Source: Deinococcus budaensis (lineage in GTDB: Bacteria > Deinococcota > Deinococci > Deinococcales > Deinococcaceae). From it: DNA of 64,000 nucleotides. The notes beneath the pieces are model-generated. The model worked only from the letters and a program-made list of their open reading frames with translations. It did no database searches and was not told where the DNA came from. Positions 40,013 to 49,009 of this stretch are shown in pieces. Within the stretch, counting starts at the first letter, position 1. Each line of letters begins with the position of its first letter. The stretch covers positions 1 through 64,000 of the forward strand of contig NZ_JACHFN010000016.1 of assembly GCF_014201885.1 (NCBI RefSeq). The letters run 5' to 3'. Made by a program: the position numbers and the translations under genes.

Positions 40013-40282
40013 CTTTTAACTGTTCTTCTTAACTAAAAAAGATAGTAGTAGTAGTAATAGGGCCTGTGGAAACTGTGGATAACTGGCTTCGGGCTGCGCT
40101 GGGAGGAGAAAAGTTATCCACAATAGACCTGTGGATAACCCCCTCAGCCTGTGGATAAGCTGTGGATAACTTGGGGGGTTATCCACAGGCTGGATGACCT
40201 GTGGATAACTGGCCGGTTTTTCCACAGGGTTATCCACAGGAAAAAGGCACTTATCCACAGCTTATCCACAGGGTTATCCACA
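40013..40282. other. Chromosomal replication origin (oriC) with DnaA-trio
   Basis: Thirteen DnaA boxes: TGTGGAAAC at 40065, TGTGGATAA at 40074, 40130, 40150, 40161 and 40200, TTATCCACA at 40114, 40179, 40230, 40251, 40262 and 40274, and TTTTCCACA at 40218. On the left are GGCC (40061-40064), six trinucleotides TAG TAG TAG TAG TAA TAG (40043-40060, a DnaA-trio tract) and an AT-rich stretch (about 40013-40042), the unwinding element. The order box-box-GGCCC-trio-AT is that of B. subtilis basal unwinding systems. It lies between dnaN and dnaA. Confidence 0.95.
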
Positions 40283-40355
40283 GAAAGTGAAACTTTGCAC
40301 GCGGATTTGGAACGGGATTTGGAACTTATTCGCCTCCCAACAGAACCGTACGCCG

Positions 40356-41756
<1,401 letters not shown>

Positions 41757-41855
41757 CTCCCCCGTGGTCTTGCCCGCTTCGAGCTTGCGCGGCCAGCATA
41801 GCACTGGCCCGTCTCTCTCCCATCTGAGGGAAAGGGGGGGGCAGGCCGCCCCGGC

Positions 41856-42857
41856 TCAGCCCCGCGCGCCCCGCACGGCAGCGAGCACCTCGGCCTCACG
41901 CTCCGGGGTCAGGAAGGACTTTTGTGGAGTGTCCGCGCTCCAGGCCCGGGTGTCCCGCGCCGTGGTGACCGGGTCCGTGTGGGTCAACCCTGCCGCCCGC
42001 GCCCGCGCGAAGGACACGTCCATCAGGCCGCCCTGTTCACCGTCGGCCGGGACGTACACGGGCAACTCGCTCCAGCCCAGGCCCTGCGCTTCCAGCGTGG
42101 CGGCGTCCACCCAAACGGGCTGGGCGTCTCCTGCGGTCGCCTCCCGCACGGTCTGCACGAACTCCTGCCACGTCAGGCGCGGCCCGGCGAGGTTGAAGGT
42201 GCCCGGCACGTCCTCCTCCAGCACGGTCACGGTGAAGCGGGCGAGGTCGCGGGCGTCGATCACCTGCATGGCGTCGGAACCGTCTCCGGGCGCCAGAAAC
42301 TCGCCGCCTGCCGCGATCCGGTCCACCCAGTAGGTGTAGCGCCCGGTCGGGTCGTGGGGACCGGCCACGATCTGCGGGCGCAGCACGGTGGCGCGCTCGC
42401 CGCAAACCTCCTCCACGATGTGCTCGCAGGTGACCTTCAGCGGTCCGTAGGTCTCGCCCGTCACCTCGGTCACATCCTCCCCGGCGGGGGGCAAGAGGGG
42501 GTCGTCCTCGCGGACGGGGTGGCGACCTTGCTCGGCGTATACGCTGACGGTGCTCACGAAGACGTAGCGCCCGATCCGGCCTTGCAGCGCCTCGGCGCTC
42601 GCGCGCACCTGCCGGGGCGTGTAACCGCTCACGTCCACGCAGGCGTCCCAGCGGCGGCCCTCCAGCGCCGCGAGGCCCGCCGCGCCCTCGTCGCGGTCCC
42701 CCTTGAGGCGCTCGACCGCGTCCGGCAACTCGTCGGGCGTACGCCCGCGCGTCAGCACGGCGACCCGGTGCCCCCCGGCCAGCAGCGCTTCCACGATATG
42801 CCTTCCGACGAACTGCGTTCCGCCCAGCACCAGCACGCTTAGCCCCGGCCTTGTCAT
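41856..42857 (-). CDS. NAD-dependent epimerase/dehydratase family protein
   Basis: A 333-residue short-chain-type protein with the nucleotide loop VLVLGGTQFVGRHIVEALL near the N-terminus, the VDVSGYTPRQV block, SVYAEQGRHP and the YGPLKVTCE motif (catalytic Tyr-x-x-x-Lys). It resembles atypical sugar-nucleotide epimerase or reductase proteins. Substrate unknown. ATG 42857 follows GATGCT by 6 bases. Divergent from the small gene at 42892. Confidence 0.85.
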   Translation of the reverse strand: MTRPGLSVLVLGGTQFVGRHIVEALLAGGHRVAVLTRGRTPDELPDAVERLKGDRDEGAAGLAALEGRRWDACVDVSGYTPRQVRASAEALQGRIGRYVFVSTVSVYAEQGRHPVREDDPLLPPAGEDVTEVTGETYGPLKVTCEHIVEEVCGERATVLRPQIVAGPHDPTGRYTYWVDRIAAGGEFLAPGDGSDAMQVIDARDLARFTVTVLEEDVPGTFNLAGPRLTWQEFVQTVREATAGDAQPVWVDAATLEAQGLGWSELPVYVPADGEQGGLMDVSFARARAAGLTHTDPVTTARDTRAWSADTPQKSFLTPEREAEVLAAVRGARG

Positions 42858-42891
42858 GCCCGCAGCATCCCACGGCCCTACAGTGGGACGC

Positions 42892-43179
42892 ATGAAGGTG
42901 CGTTTCACGTCTGGCCGGGTGCGCGTCCGCCTCGACGATCTGGAGGTCGCGGCGCTGGCGCGCGGCGACGACCTCGCGGCCCGGGTGGACTGGCCGGGCG
43001 GAGGCTGGGCGCTGACGCTCGACCCCGCTTCCGAGGGCGTCTCAGGCGAGGGCGGAACGCTGCGGGTGGGCCTGCGTGCGCGGCTGCCGGAGCTGCTCGA
43101 CGAGGCGCGAGAAGGCGTGACGCTCCCGGGGCCGCCGCGCGTGGACGTGGAAAAGGACGACGGGCCGCCGCACGCCTGA
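42892..43179 (+). CDS. Conserved hypothetical small beta-rich protein
   Basis: A 95-residue protein (MKVRFTSGRVRVRLDDLEVAALARGDDLAARVDWPGGGW...) with alternating hydrophobic strands and an acidic tail. It resembles Deinococcus small conserved proteins of unknown role; no catalytic motif. TACAGT 7 bases before ATG 42892 supports a leaderless message. Bacterial coding bias is strong. Confidence 0.65.
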   Translation: MKVRFTSGRVRVRLDDLEVAALARGDDLAARVDWPGGGWALTLDPASEGVSGEGGTLRVGLRARLPELLDEAREGVTLPGPPRVDVEKDDGPPHA

Positions 43180-43198
43180 CGCTCCCCTCTCCCCTCCC

Positions 43199-43613
43199 CT
43201 ACCGCCGCGCCCAGCGTCCGCCGATTTCCTCCGCCAGCCCCATAAGCTGGAGCATCACCAGCGCGGTCTGGAGGTCGGGCAGCGCCAGGCCGGTCGCCCC
43301 GCGCAGGTCGTCGAGGGTGGCGGGGGTACTCAGGGCGGCGTGGACGCGGGCCTGCTCGGGCGGGAGGTCGGGGGCGGGCACGGCGGGGGCTTCGCCCCAG
43401 CCCAGCTCGCTGAGGATGTCGGCGGCCGTTTCGGTCAGGACGGCGCCCTCGCGCAGCAACCGGTGCGGCCCGGCGGCGCGGGGATCTCCGGCGCGGCCCG
43501 GCACGGCGAAGACCGTGCGCCCGCATTCCAGCGCGTGGGTCGCGGTGATCAGGCTGCCGCTTTTCAGCTCGCCCTCGACGACCACCGTCGCCGCCGACAG
43601 CGCCGCGATCAGG
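43199..43613 (-). pseudogene. dprA: dprA, 3' part (split by mobile element)
   Basis: The minus strand from the att core to 43199 encodes the last 137 residues of DprA, beginning [24 protein letters not shown] and ending with a winged-helix-like C-terminal domain ([35 protein letters not shown]). It has no start codon of its own; the frame continues upstream into element sequence. The reading frame is continuous with the 5' part at 47853-48560, giving a 358-residue protein if the element is excised. Confidence 0.9.
43608..43613. other. attL core (ATCAGG)
   Basis: Left copy of the 6-bp core shared by dprA and the element. To its left dprA continues (CTGATCGCGGCG on the minus strand); to its right is element DNA. 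Its reading frame matches attR. Confidence 0.85.
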
Positions 43614-43686
43614 TACGCAAAAAGGAGCGGGAAACTGGGTAAAGCGTTTCCTAGCCGCTGAAATCCGAGAGTTTTACTCCCGCTAA

Positions 43687-44015
43687 CCTGCCAGAACACA
43701 CAGCCGAGAGACCAGACAGGGCACCCCCAGAGGTGTCCTTTCCCTTTTCCCTGTAAGCCCCTGCATTTGCCCCAGAACCGTCCTAAAAGGCTTAGGAGAA
43801 CCCACTAGGAGGAAATCCCCCTGTTAAAAGGTTGCAGAGCCGTCTAGAGCCTCACAGAGACATTTGGTTGGAATAAGTCTGTTGATTTCTGACTGTCATG
43901 TTTCTGTCCATTAATCTTGGACATGACTAGACATTTTACTTGATAACAGGCGGGAGTAACTAGAAAGAATCACGGTATTGCTGTATCATTACTACAATCA
44001 ATTAGAGGTGATTAC
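43687..44015. other. Non-coding left end of the element, with nested inverted repeats
   Basis: No ORF of note. GTCATGT (43895-43901) pairs with ACATGAC (43921-43927), and inside it TGTCCA (43905-43910) pairs with TGGACA (43918-43923); this looks like an operator for the excisionase-like gene that follows. GGCACC...GGTGTCC near 43720-43737 followed by a T-rich stretch could terminate the recombinase transcript in the circular form. Confidence 0.5.
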
Positions 44016-44228
44016 ATGACTACCACATTAGGCAGAGTTTATTCTGCACAGTCAGCAGCAAAGATTCTAGGCATTCCAAAAATGACAATGCACAGACGTA
44101 TTAGGCAGGGTTTTATTAGGATTCAGAATATCGGCACAGAAAGGAAACCCATTTACGCAATCCATGAGGCAGACTTACTCAGGTTTAAAGGATACTTAGA
44201 GGGTAATCTAGACCTAGAAGACCTTTAG
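44016..44228 (+). CDS. Excisionase / MerR-like helix-turn-helix protein
   Basis: A 70-residue protein, MTTTLGRVYSAQSAAKILGIPKMTMHRRIRQGFI..., with a winged-HTH excisionase-type DNA-binding domain and an acidic end. GTGATTAC before ATG 44016 with AGGTGA is a good RBS. In elements with serine recombinases such a small protein can act as the recombination directionality factor or as a regulator. Codon use is AT-rich like the rest of the element. Confidence 0.8.
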   Translation: MTTTLGRVYSAQSAAKILGIPKMTMHRRIRQGFIRIQNIGTERKPIYAIHEADLLRFKGYLEGNLDLEDL

Positions 44229-44238
44229 AGAATAGAAA

Positions 44239-44964
44239 ATGACGCCCTATCAAATGATAAATAGGGCGGTAATGGGCGAGCACGGGTTGACGGTTGGGGA
44301 ACTGTATCAACACCCGAACAAGCGAGATTTGATTTTTAGTGTGATTGCGAAATTGAGAGAGTCTGGGGTTTGGACAGAACCCGCTAGACTCAAGGGAAAA
44401 TCAACAGCCGAGAGAGAACGGAGCAAGGTTGCAGAACGCTTACTGTACGCTCAGGGCTACCACGGTGGGGATTTCTACTCAATAGTTTTTGAACTTGGCT
44501 CATTGCCGCTGTACAACGAAAAAACATGGAACACGGCTAAAGATTACTCAGAGCGGTTATTGGGTAAGGTTCCCCGGTACGAAAAACTAGAACATGCAAA
44601 CGTGAGGAGCAATGGAACTCATTTCCATGCTTTAACCCTGCTCGACAACCATCCAGTTATCCCGGCTAATTTTCCAGTGATTGTAAGGGCTATCCCAATT
44701 GGTGTGGGAGCTTACGCCGTTATCCCGCTAGAGACTCAAATCAGAAAGTTTGTTGGCTACGAACAAAAAGAGATTGACAGCAGAGGAAAGAAAGGTAGAA
44801 AGGAGTTGAGAGCCTACGCTTACGCCGATTGGTGGGACTCAGAATATGCTAAACGGCAACAGGAGAACTACAGGGTAGAACTGGATATCAAAACGGGAAA
44901 GGTAGTAACCAAACCACCGAAACGCCTAGTCTTTAGTCGCACGGTTGGACTGCATGGATTCTGA
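44239..44964 (+). CDS. Unknown element protein with a His-Phe-His motif
   Basis: A 241-residue basic protein starting 10 bases after the excisionase-like gene, probably co-transcribed. Residues about 127-137 read SNGTHFHALTL: a hydrophobic-His-hydrophobic-His pattern that recalls the HUH motif of rolling-circle Rep proteins and relaxases. Further on, YAYADWWDSEYAKRQQ holds several Tyr and a Lys/Arg context but is not a clear catalytic motif. I do not recognise the family; Rep-like is only a hypothesis. Confidence 0.6.
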   Translation: MTPYQMINRAVMGEHGLTVGELYQHPNKRDLIFSVIAKLRESGVWTEPARLKGKSTAERERSKVAERLLYAQGYHGGDFYSIVFELGSLPLYNEKTWNTAKDYSERLLGKVPRYEKLEHANVRSNGTHFHALTLLDNHPVIPANFPVIVRAIPIGVGAYAVIPLETQIRKFVGYEQKEIDSRGKKGRKELRAYAYADWWDSEYAKRQQENYRVELDIKTGKVVTKPPKRLVFSRTVGLHGF

Positions 44965-45295
44965 CGGTTATTTGTGTGTATGCCCTCCCCACCTAACTCC
45001 GTCACCTATCCAAAAACACCGCCCTACACAGCATTACCCACCAAAAAGCAGGTACTTACTATGACCTAACCCTATCACAAAACTTTACAAATGAAAAGCA
45101 AGAAAAACATTATCAACAGGTTTAAAATTTCTCCCTCAATACCCAGTAGGAGTACTCTTTCTGCACTTGCAACAAGCAATAGATGAGCAGCAGGATAGCC
45201 GAGAAATACGCACTGATTATTCTGCATTTTAGGTGCTCTTTTACTATGTCTTTTACGGAGTCTTTGGCATTGAAATCATGAGCTACTGGTAATCA
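44965..45295. other. AT-rich non-coding stretch in the element
   Basis: About 330 bases with many stop codons in all frames. Contains TTATCAACA near 45110, one mismatch from a DnaA box. No gene or RNA recognised. Confidence 0.4.
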
Positions 45296-45324
45296 TTGAC
45301 AATTATTTTGAGTAGGCTTAAATA
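45296..45324 (+). promoter_or_regulatory. Near-consensus sigma70 promoter inside the element
   Basis: TTGACA (45296-45301), a 17-base spacer and TAAATA (45319-45324). It is followed by AGGAGAA and a short ORF. One of the strongest promoter-like sequences in the window. Confidence 0.65.
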
Positions 45325-45334
45325 GGAGAACAAG

Positions 45335-45421
45335 ATGAATAACCCGACTATCAATCGGCTTCAAGTCTGTTTCCCAAAATCAGGAATATTTATTTTGAGT
45401 AAAATAAATCAGCAATACTAA
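45335..45421 (+). CDS. 28-residue small ORF in the element
   Basis: ATG 45335 behind TAGGAGAAC and a near-consensus promoter encodes MNNPTINRLQVCFPKSGI and ten more residues, ending at TAA 45421. It overlaps the 3' end of the convergent secreted-protein gene by 32 bases. It could be a real small protein, or the transcript could act as an antisense RNA to that gene. Not supported by homology. Confidence 0.4.
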   Translation: MNNPTINRLQVCFPKSGIFILSKINQQY

Positions 45422-45818
45422 CGTGCAGGACAGCTATTTGGAAATACAGATTAGGAGTATCCCCAGTATTACCGTTACATTTAAGCTCCGTCGCCTTATT
45501 CAGTGACACCAATGCGTTTAAGAGATTTACGTGTGTTCTGTAATCATTCAACTGACTTGTTGATATGCTTGTGGCCGGAGTAGAAGTAAAATACGCCGTA
45601 AGCCTCTTATTGTACTCGACTTGAGCAGACATAGTAACAATGATTCTAGCTCTGGCAAGAGTGCATTGGGAAATATTTAAAGCCTGCCAGAGATTAACGG
45701 TTTCAGTGTAAGTATTTAGGCTGTCAACGTACCTTGTCACGGACTCACTCGGCGTGGGAAGAGTTTGAGCCAGAGACAAACCAGATAGGAACAGCGGCAT
45801 CAGGAAGAACTTTTTCAT
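45390..45818 (-). CDS. Small secreted protein of unknown function
   Basis: A 142-residue protein with a Sec signal peptide (MKKFFLMPLFLSGLSLAQ, probable cleavage near SLAQ-T) and a helical mature part with only two Cys. No known domain. TAGACT lies 5 bases before the ATG. It is the only cargo-like gene of the element, transcribed opposite to the others. AT-rich codon use. Confidence 0.7.
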   Translation of the reverse strand: MKKFFLMPLFLSGLSLAQTLPTPSESVTRYVDSLNTYTETVNLWQALNISQCTLARARIIVTMSAQVEYNKRLTAYFTSTPATSISTSQLNDYRTHVNLLNALVSLNKATELKCNGNTGDTPNLYFQIAVLHVSIADLFYSK

Positions 45819-46075
45819 GCCCTAGTCTAAAGGTCTTTGCTCTCATGGGGGAGGCCAAACCTGCCAGAGTACAGGAAACAAAGTCTATGCAGATATGCAA
45901 AGTCCCATCCGCTGATAGTTTCTTTTATCATCGGATAATCAGGTGCATAAATGGGCAGTTATTCACTCAGAGTTACTCAGGATAATTTCGGTTCTGCGGA
46001 GTAGGGTTCTGGCTTGCTCTTTGAGCTGGCTCAATTTCCCTACCCTTTTTGCGCTGTCAGGCTGTAGGCTGGGGC
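45819..46075. other. Intergenic region upstream of recombinase gene
   Basis: Contains an imperfect inverted repeat: CCGCTGATA (45909-45917) with TATCATCGG (45926-45934), one mismatch, 8-base loop; a possible operator between the divergent secreted-protein and recombinase genes. TAGGCT at 46065-46070 is 5 bases before the recombinase ATG. Confidence 0.4.
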
Positions 46076-47956
46076 ATGGCCCTGACCTTTATTACGTACA
46101 GCAGAGTCAGCACCCGGTCTCAGGGGGACTCATGGTCTCCGATTACCCAGCTCAATAGCTGCCATGAGTTCGGAATCTCTCAGGGCTGGAAACCTTACAA
46201 GAAAGAGCCGCACATTCATGACACTCAAACGGGGGTCTCCTACGAAGAAAGAAAGGGAATTCAGCGAGCCTTAGAGCTGGTACGGGCTGGCCTAGTCCAA
46301 AGAGTCATTATCAATGACATTGACCGTGCAGGCAGAGACGGGGAAAAGCTCAGGAAATTTATTGAGGATATCTACCAGATTAAGGGGGCAAGACCTATCA
46401 TTAGTCTTGACTCTAGAGAGTTTGCGAGTGCTGACGAATTTATCCAAGCGTATCATTTCCAGATTGCCGTAGCCGAGCACAATAGACGAAAGATTATTAT
46501 TGAGACTCGCCGGGGCATGAAAACAGCTTTTAGAGCGGGAGCTTACCTAACGTCTCCCCCATTTGGGTATCAGAGAGCAAAAGAGCTAGTGTCTGTAAGT
46601 GGAATGCAGGTAAACGTCACTAAGCTTAAACCTAATCCCATTGACTCAGACCTAGTTAGACAGGGCCTAGAATACTTTGCGGAGACTCAGAGCTACAGAC
46701 AAGCCGCTGTCATGCTAAATAAATACAATCTAGTAAAGAACCCAGAGAGGAGACGTTCTTTCATTGCAACAAGCATGACAAGAATGTTTGACAATTTAGA
46801 CCTTTATTTAGGTCTGCCCTACGTTGTAACCCGTGAGATTAACGGGGAGAAACTTACTCAGACCCAGCAACATGAACCTATTATTACTCAGCAGCTAGCC
46901 GAGAGAGTAAGAACGGCAGATAAGCTCAGAAACAGGGATATTCCGGGTACCCTGCCTAAACCTTTTCGCCGTCTGATTACCTGTTCATGCTGCGGCAACT
47001 TAGCCAAAGTCTGCACCAAAACCCCAGCTAACACCAAAAGAGTAAGTGACTATCATTACACTATCTGCTTTGGCCGTAGCAAGAGCCAAAACTATGCCCG
47101 CGTAGGATTGCCTCACCTAGTCAAAGAAACCAAGTGTAATTCTGAAATAGGAACTAGCAAGTTTATTAAACACCTAAACCAATTCCTAGATACTCTCGAT
47201 GACGGTCTCTTTCAGACTAAGCTAGAGGAGATTATTGCTAATCGAATTAGTGAGGTGCGTCACACGGGTTACAGCATTGATGAACTAGAGGAGGAAAAAG
47301 AACAGCTTATCAATGAGCTTGCCGAAACAGAAAATAAGATTGTCAATCTAGCAGGGGGCGAATTAGGGAGAGTTGGGGCAGTCCTAGAAAGAAAGCTGGA
47401 TAACATTGAGACAAACTTAGAGAGAGTGAGAGAGTCCATCCAAGAAAAGACAGAACTCTACGCTAAAGAAATCAGTGAGCTTTCTAGCATGGGTATTAGC
47501 AGAGAGGCTCTAGAGAGTGTGCAGATTGAGGAGGACAAAGAAACAGTACACTTAGCCAAAATGATTCTAGAAAGGTCTCAAGCTGGGGCAGACGTGGCAG
47601 AGTTAGGAGAATTGATACTCAAGGCGGGTACGTTTGCCGAGCAAAAAGAAAGAGAACTCAATAGCTCCTTTTTCAGAGAGCTTGTTGTTTCACACTCCTT
47701 GAAAATAACTGAGTTGCTAGGAACCCTGAGGACTAGCCTAGCCGCTAAGGACTGGACCACCGTCAATGAGACAATGGCGGCAATTGGGCTGTCTTTCGTG
47801 GGCGACTACAGCGAGAGGGACAGGGAGAAACGGGTAGCAAGTATCAGACTGGTCATGCACGGGGATATTTCCCTACCCTATTCTCCTGACCTATCAGGCG
47901 GTTGCGGGTCGGGAAATGGTGCTGCGCGGGGCCGGTGCCCAGCGGGTACTCGCTGA
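46076..47956 (+). CDS. Large serine recombinase (integrase), ORF crossing the att core
   Basis: A 626-residue large serine recombinase. The N-terminal catalytic domain has [12 protein letters not shown] (nucleophile Ser12) and [13 protein letters not shown]; then the recombinase domain ([22 protein letters not shown]), a zinc ribbon starting near Cys303 ([13 protein letters not shown]), a coiled coil about 400-480 and a C-terminal domain. It should catalyse directional attP x attB integration. The ORF passes through attR, so residues 609-626 are encoded by antisense dprA; in the circular element the same frame continues for 23 other residues (…[18 protein letters not shown], stop at 43684-43686). 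Confidence 0.93.
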   Translation: MALTFITYSRVSTRSQGDSWSPITQLNSCHEFGISQGWKPYKKEPHIHDTQTGVSYEERKGIQRALELVRAGLVQRVIINDIDRAGRDGEKLRKFIEDIYQIKGARPIISLDSREFASADEFIQAYHFQIAVAEHNRRKIIIETRRGMKTAFRAGAYLTSPPFGYQRAKELVSVSGMQVNVTKLKPNPIDSDLVRQGLEYFAETQSYRQAAVMLNKYNLVKNPERRRSFIATSMTRMFDNLDLYLGLPYVVTREINGEKLTQTQQHEPIITQQLAERVRTADKLRNRDIPGTLPKPFRRLITCSCCGNLAKVCTKTPANTKRVSDYHYTICFGRSKSQNYARVGLPHLVKETKCNSEIGTSKFIKHLNQFLDTLDDGLFQTKLEEIIANRISEVRHTGYSIDELEEEKEQLINELAETENKIVNLAGGELGRVGAVLERKLDNIETNLERVRESIQEKTELYAKEISELSSMGISREALESVQIEEDKETVHLAKMILERSQAGADVAELGELILKAGTFAEQKERELNSSFFRELVVSHSLKITELLGTLRTSLAAKDWTTVNETMAAIGLSFVGDYSERDREKRVASIRLVMHGDISLPYSPDLSGGCGSGNGAARGRCPAGTR

Positions 47957-48560
47957 GCAGGGTCAGGCGGCGGGCCAGGGCCGCGTTCTCGCCCGGGTAG
48001 ATGCGGTCCACGGCGCTGCCCAGCACGCCCACGCTGGGGCCGCCCGCGTCCACGCTGGCCTCGTGGGCGACGGTGTCCACGCCGCGCGCCAGTCCGCTGA
48101 CGACCGTCACCCCGGCCCGCGCGAGGTCGGCGGCGAGCTGCCGGGTCAGGCCCAGGGCGTGCGGGCTGGCCCCCCGGGTCCCCACGATGCCCACCGCGCG
48201 GGGAACGACCGGGAAGTCGGGCAGGTCACCGCGCACCCACACCACCGCTGGCGGGTCTCCCAGCGCGTCGAGCGCGGCGGGATAGCCCTCCAGCCCGCGT
48301 CCCAGCAGGGTCACGCCCGCCTGCCGCGCCCGGCCGAGTTCCGCCTGCGCCTGCTCGCGAGGCCCCGCCGTGCCCAGGCCCGCCACCCACTTCGCGTCCA
48401 GACCGGGCACGTTCCGCAGCGCCGTCAGGGAAGCCCCCAGCGCCGCCTGCGCACTTCCGAAGTGCCGCCGCAGGGTCTCGGTGCGCCGGGGCCCCAGGCC
48501 GGGCGTGAAGCGCAGGGTCAGCAGCGCCTGGAGTTCGGCGCGGTCGGTGGTCGTGGTCAC
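47853..48560 (-). pseudogene. dprA: dprA, 5' part (split by mobile element)
   Basis: DprA loads RecA on incoming single-stranded DNA during natural transformation. From GTG 48560 the frame gives 222 genuine residues (Rossmann core [59 protein letters not shown]) and then 13 residues read from element DNA before a stop at 47853. The split falls in the conserved RNRLI motif. TATCCT about 6 bases before the GTG suggests a leaderless message. The 3' part is 4.3 kb away at 43199. Confidence 0.93.
47893..47898. other. attR core (ATCAGG)
   Basis: Right copy of the 6-bp core. To its right dprA 5' sequence continues (CCGCAACCG CCTGAT on the minus strand). To its left is element DNA ending TCTCCTGACCT. 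Confidence 0.85.
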
Positions 48561-48598
48561 CGGGTCAGGATAGCGAGCCCCCTCTCCCGGCGCGGCCC

Positions 48599-49009
48599 TC
48601 ACCCCGGCGGGGGAAGCGTCAGCGTCTGCCCGCTGGACGCCTGATAGATCGCCGCCACCGGTCGTCCCTCCCGCCGCCCGGCCCTCAGGGCCTCGCGCAC
48701 GGCCCGGTCCCGTGAGCGGCACCCGGCGACGATATCGAGGTAGAGGCAGCCACCAGGATGAATCCAGGCCCCCAGGGCGGCCCAGCCGCAGCCGCCCTCC
48801 CCGAGCAGCGGCCCGTGCTGCTGGAGAAAGGCCCTCAGCCCGGCCTCCCAGTCCGCGGCAGGCTCCAGAATCAAGGTTCGGCCGGGATGCCGTGGAAAGA
48901 GCCACCGGTCGCCCGGATCGGCAGGCTGTCCGGACGGACCGAAAGTGGCGCCGCCCGCCGCCCGGATTTCCCGGAGCAGCGCCCGGACCACCCCCGGCGC
49001 GGGGGTCAC
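48599..49009 (-). CDS. Hypothetical protein coupled to a histidine kinase gene
   Basis: A 136-residue protein with a GTG start (49009) that overlaps the stop of the histidine kinase gene by 4 bases. It contains the hydrophobic stretch [18 protein letters not shown] and no signal peptide. I recognise no family. The coupling suggests a role with the two-component system. Confidence 0.6.
   Translation of the reverse strand: MTPAPGVVRALLREIRAAGGATFGPSGQPADPGDRWLFPRHPGRTLILEPAADWEAGLRAFLQQHGPLLGEGGCGWAALGAWIHPGGCLYLDIVAGCRSRDRAVREALRAGRREGRPVAAIYQASSGQTLTLPPPG

Larger units (their letters stand above)
43608..47898. mobile_element. AT-rich integrative element inserted in dprA
   Basis: A 4.3-kb block of clearly lower GC than its surroundings interrupts dprA and is bounded by a direct repeat ATCAGG (43608-43613 and 47893-47898). 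It carries an excisionase-like gene, an unknown gene, a small ORF, a secreted-protein gene and a large serine recombinase. Joining the two inner ends gives a candidate attP: TTTCCC (47868-47873) and GGGAAA (43629-43634) stand symmetrically, 20 bases each side of the core. No conjugation, capsid or obvious replication genes, so it is a minimal integrative element. Confidence 0.92.

Noticed and set aside
45943..46158. Small ORF overlapping the recombinase start
   Set aside because: No RBS or homology; it overlaps the recombinase promoter and first codons in another frame.
43608..47898. Apparent dprA split as a frameshift or assembly error
   Set aside because: The interval is 4.3 kb of AT-rich DNA with a serine recombinase and short direct repeats, so insertion explains it.
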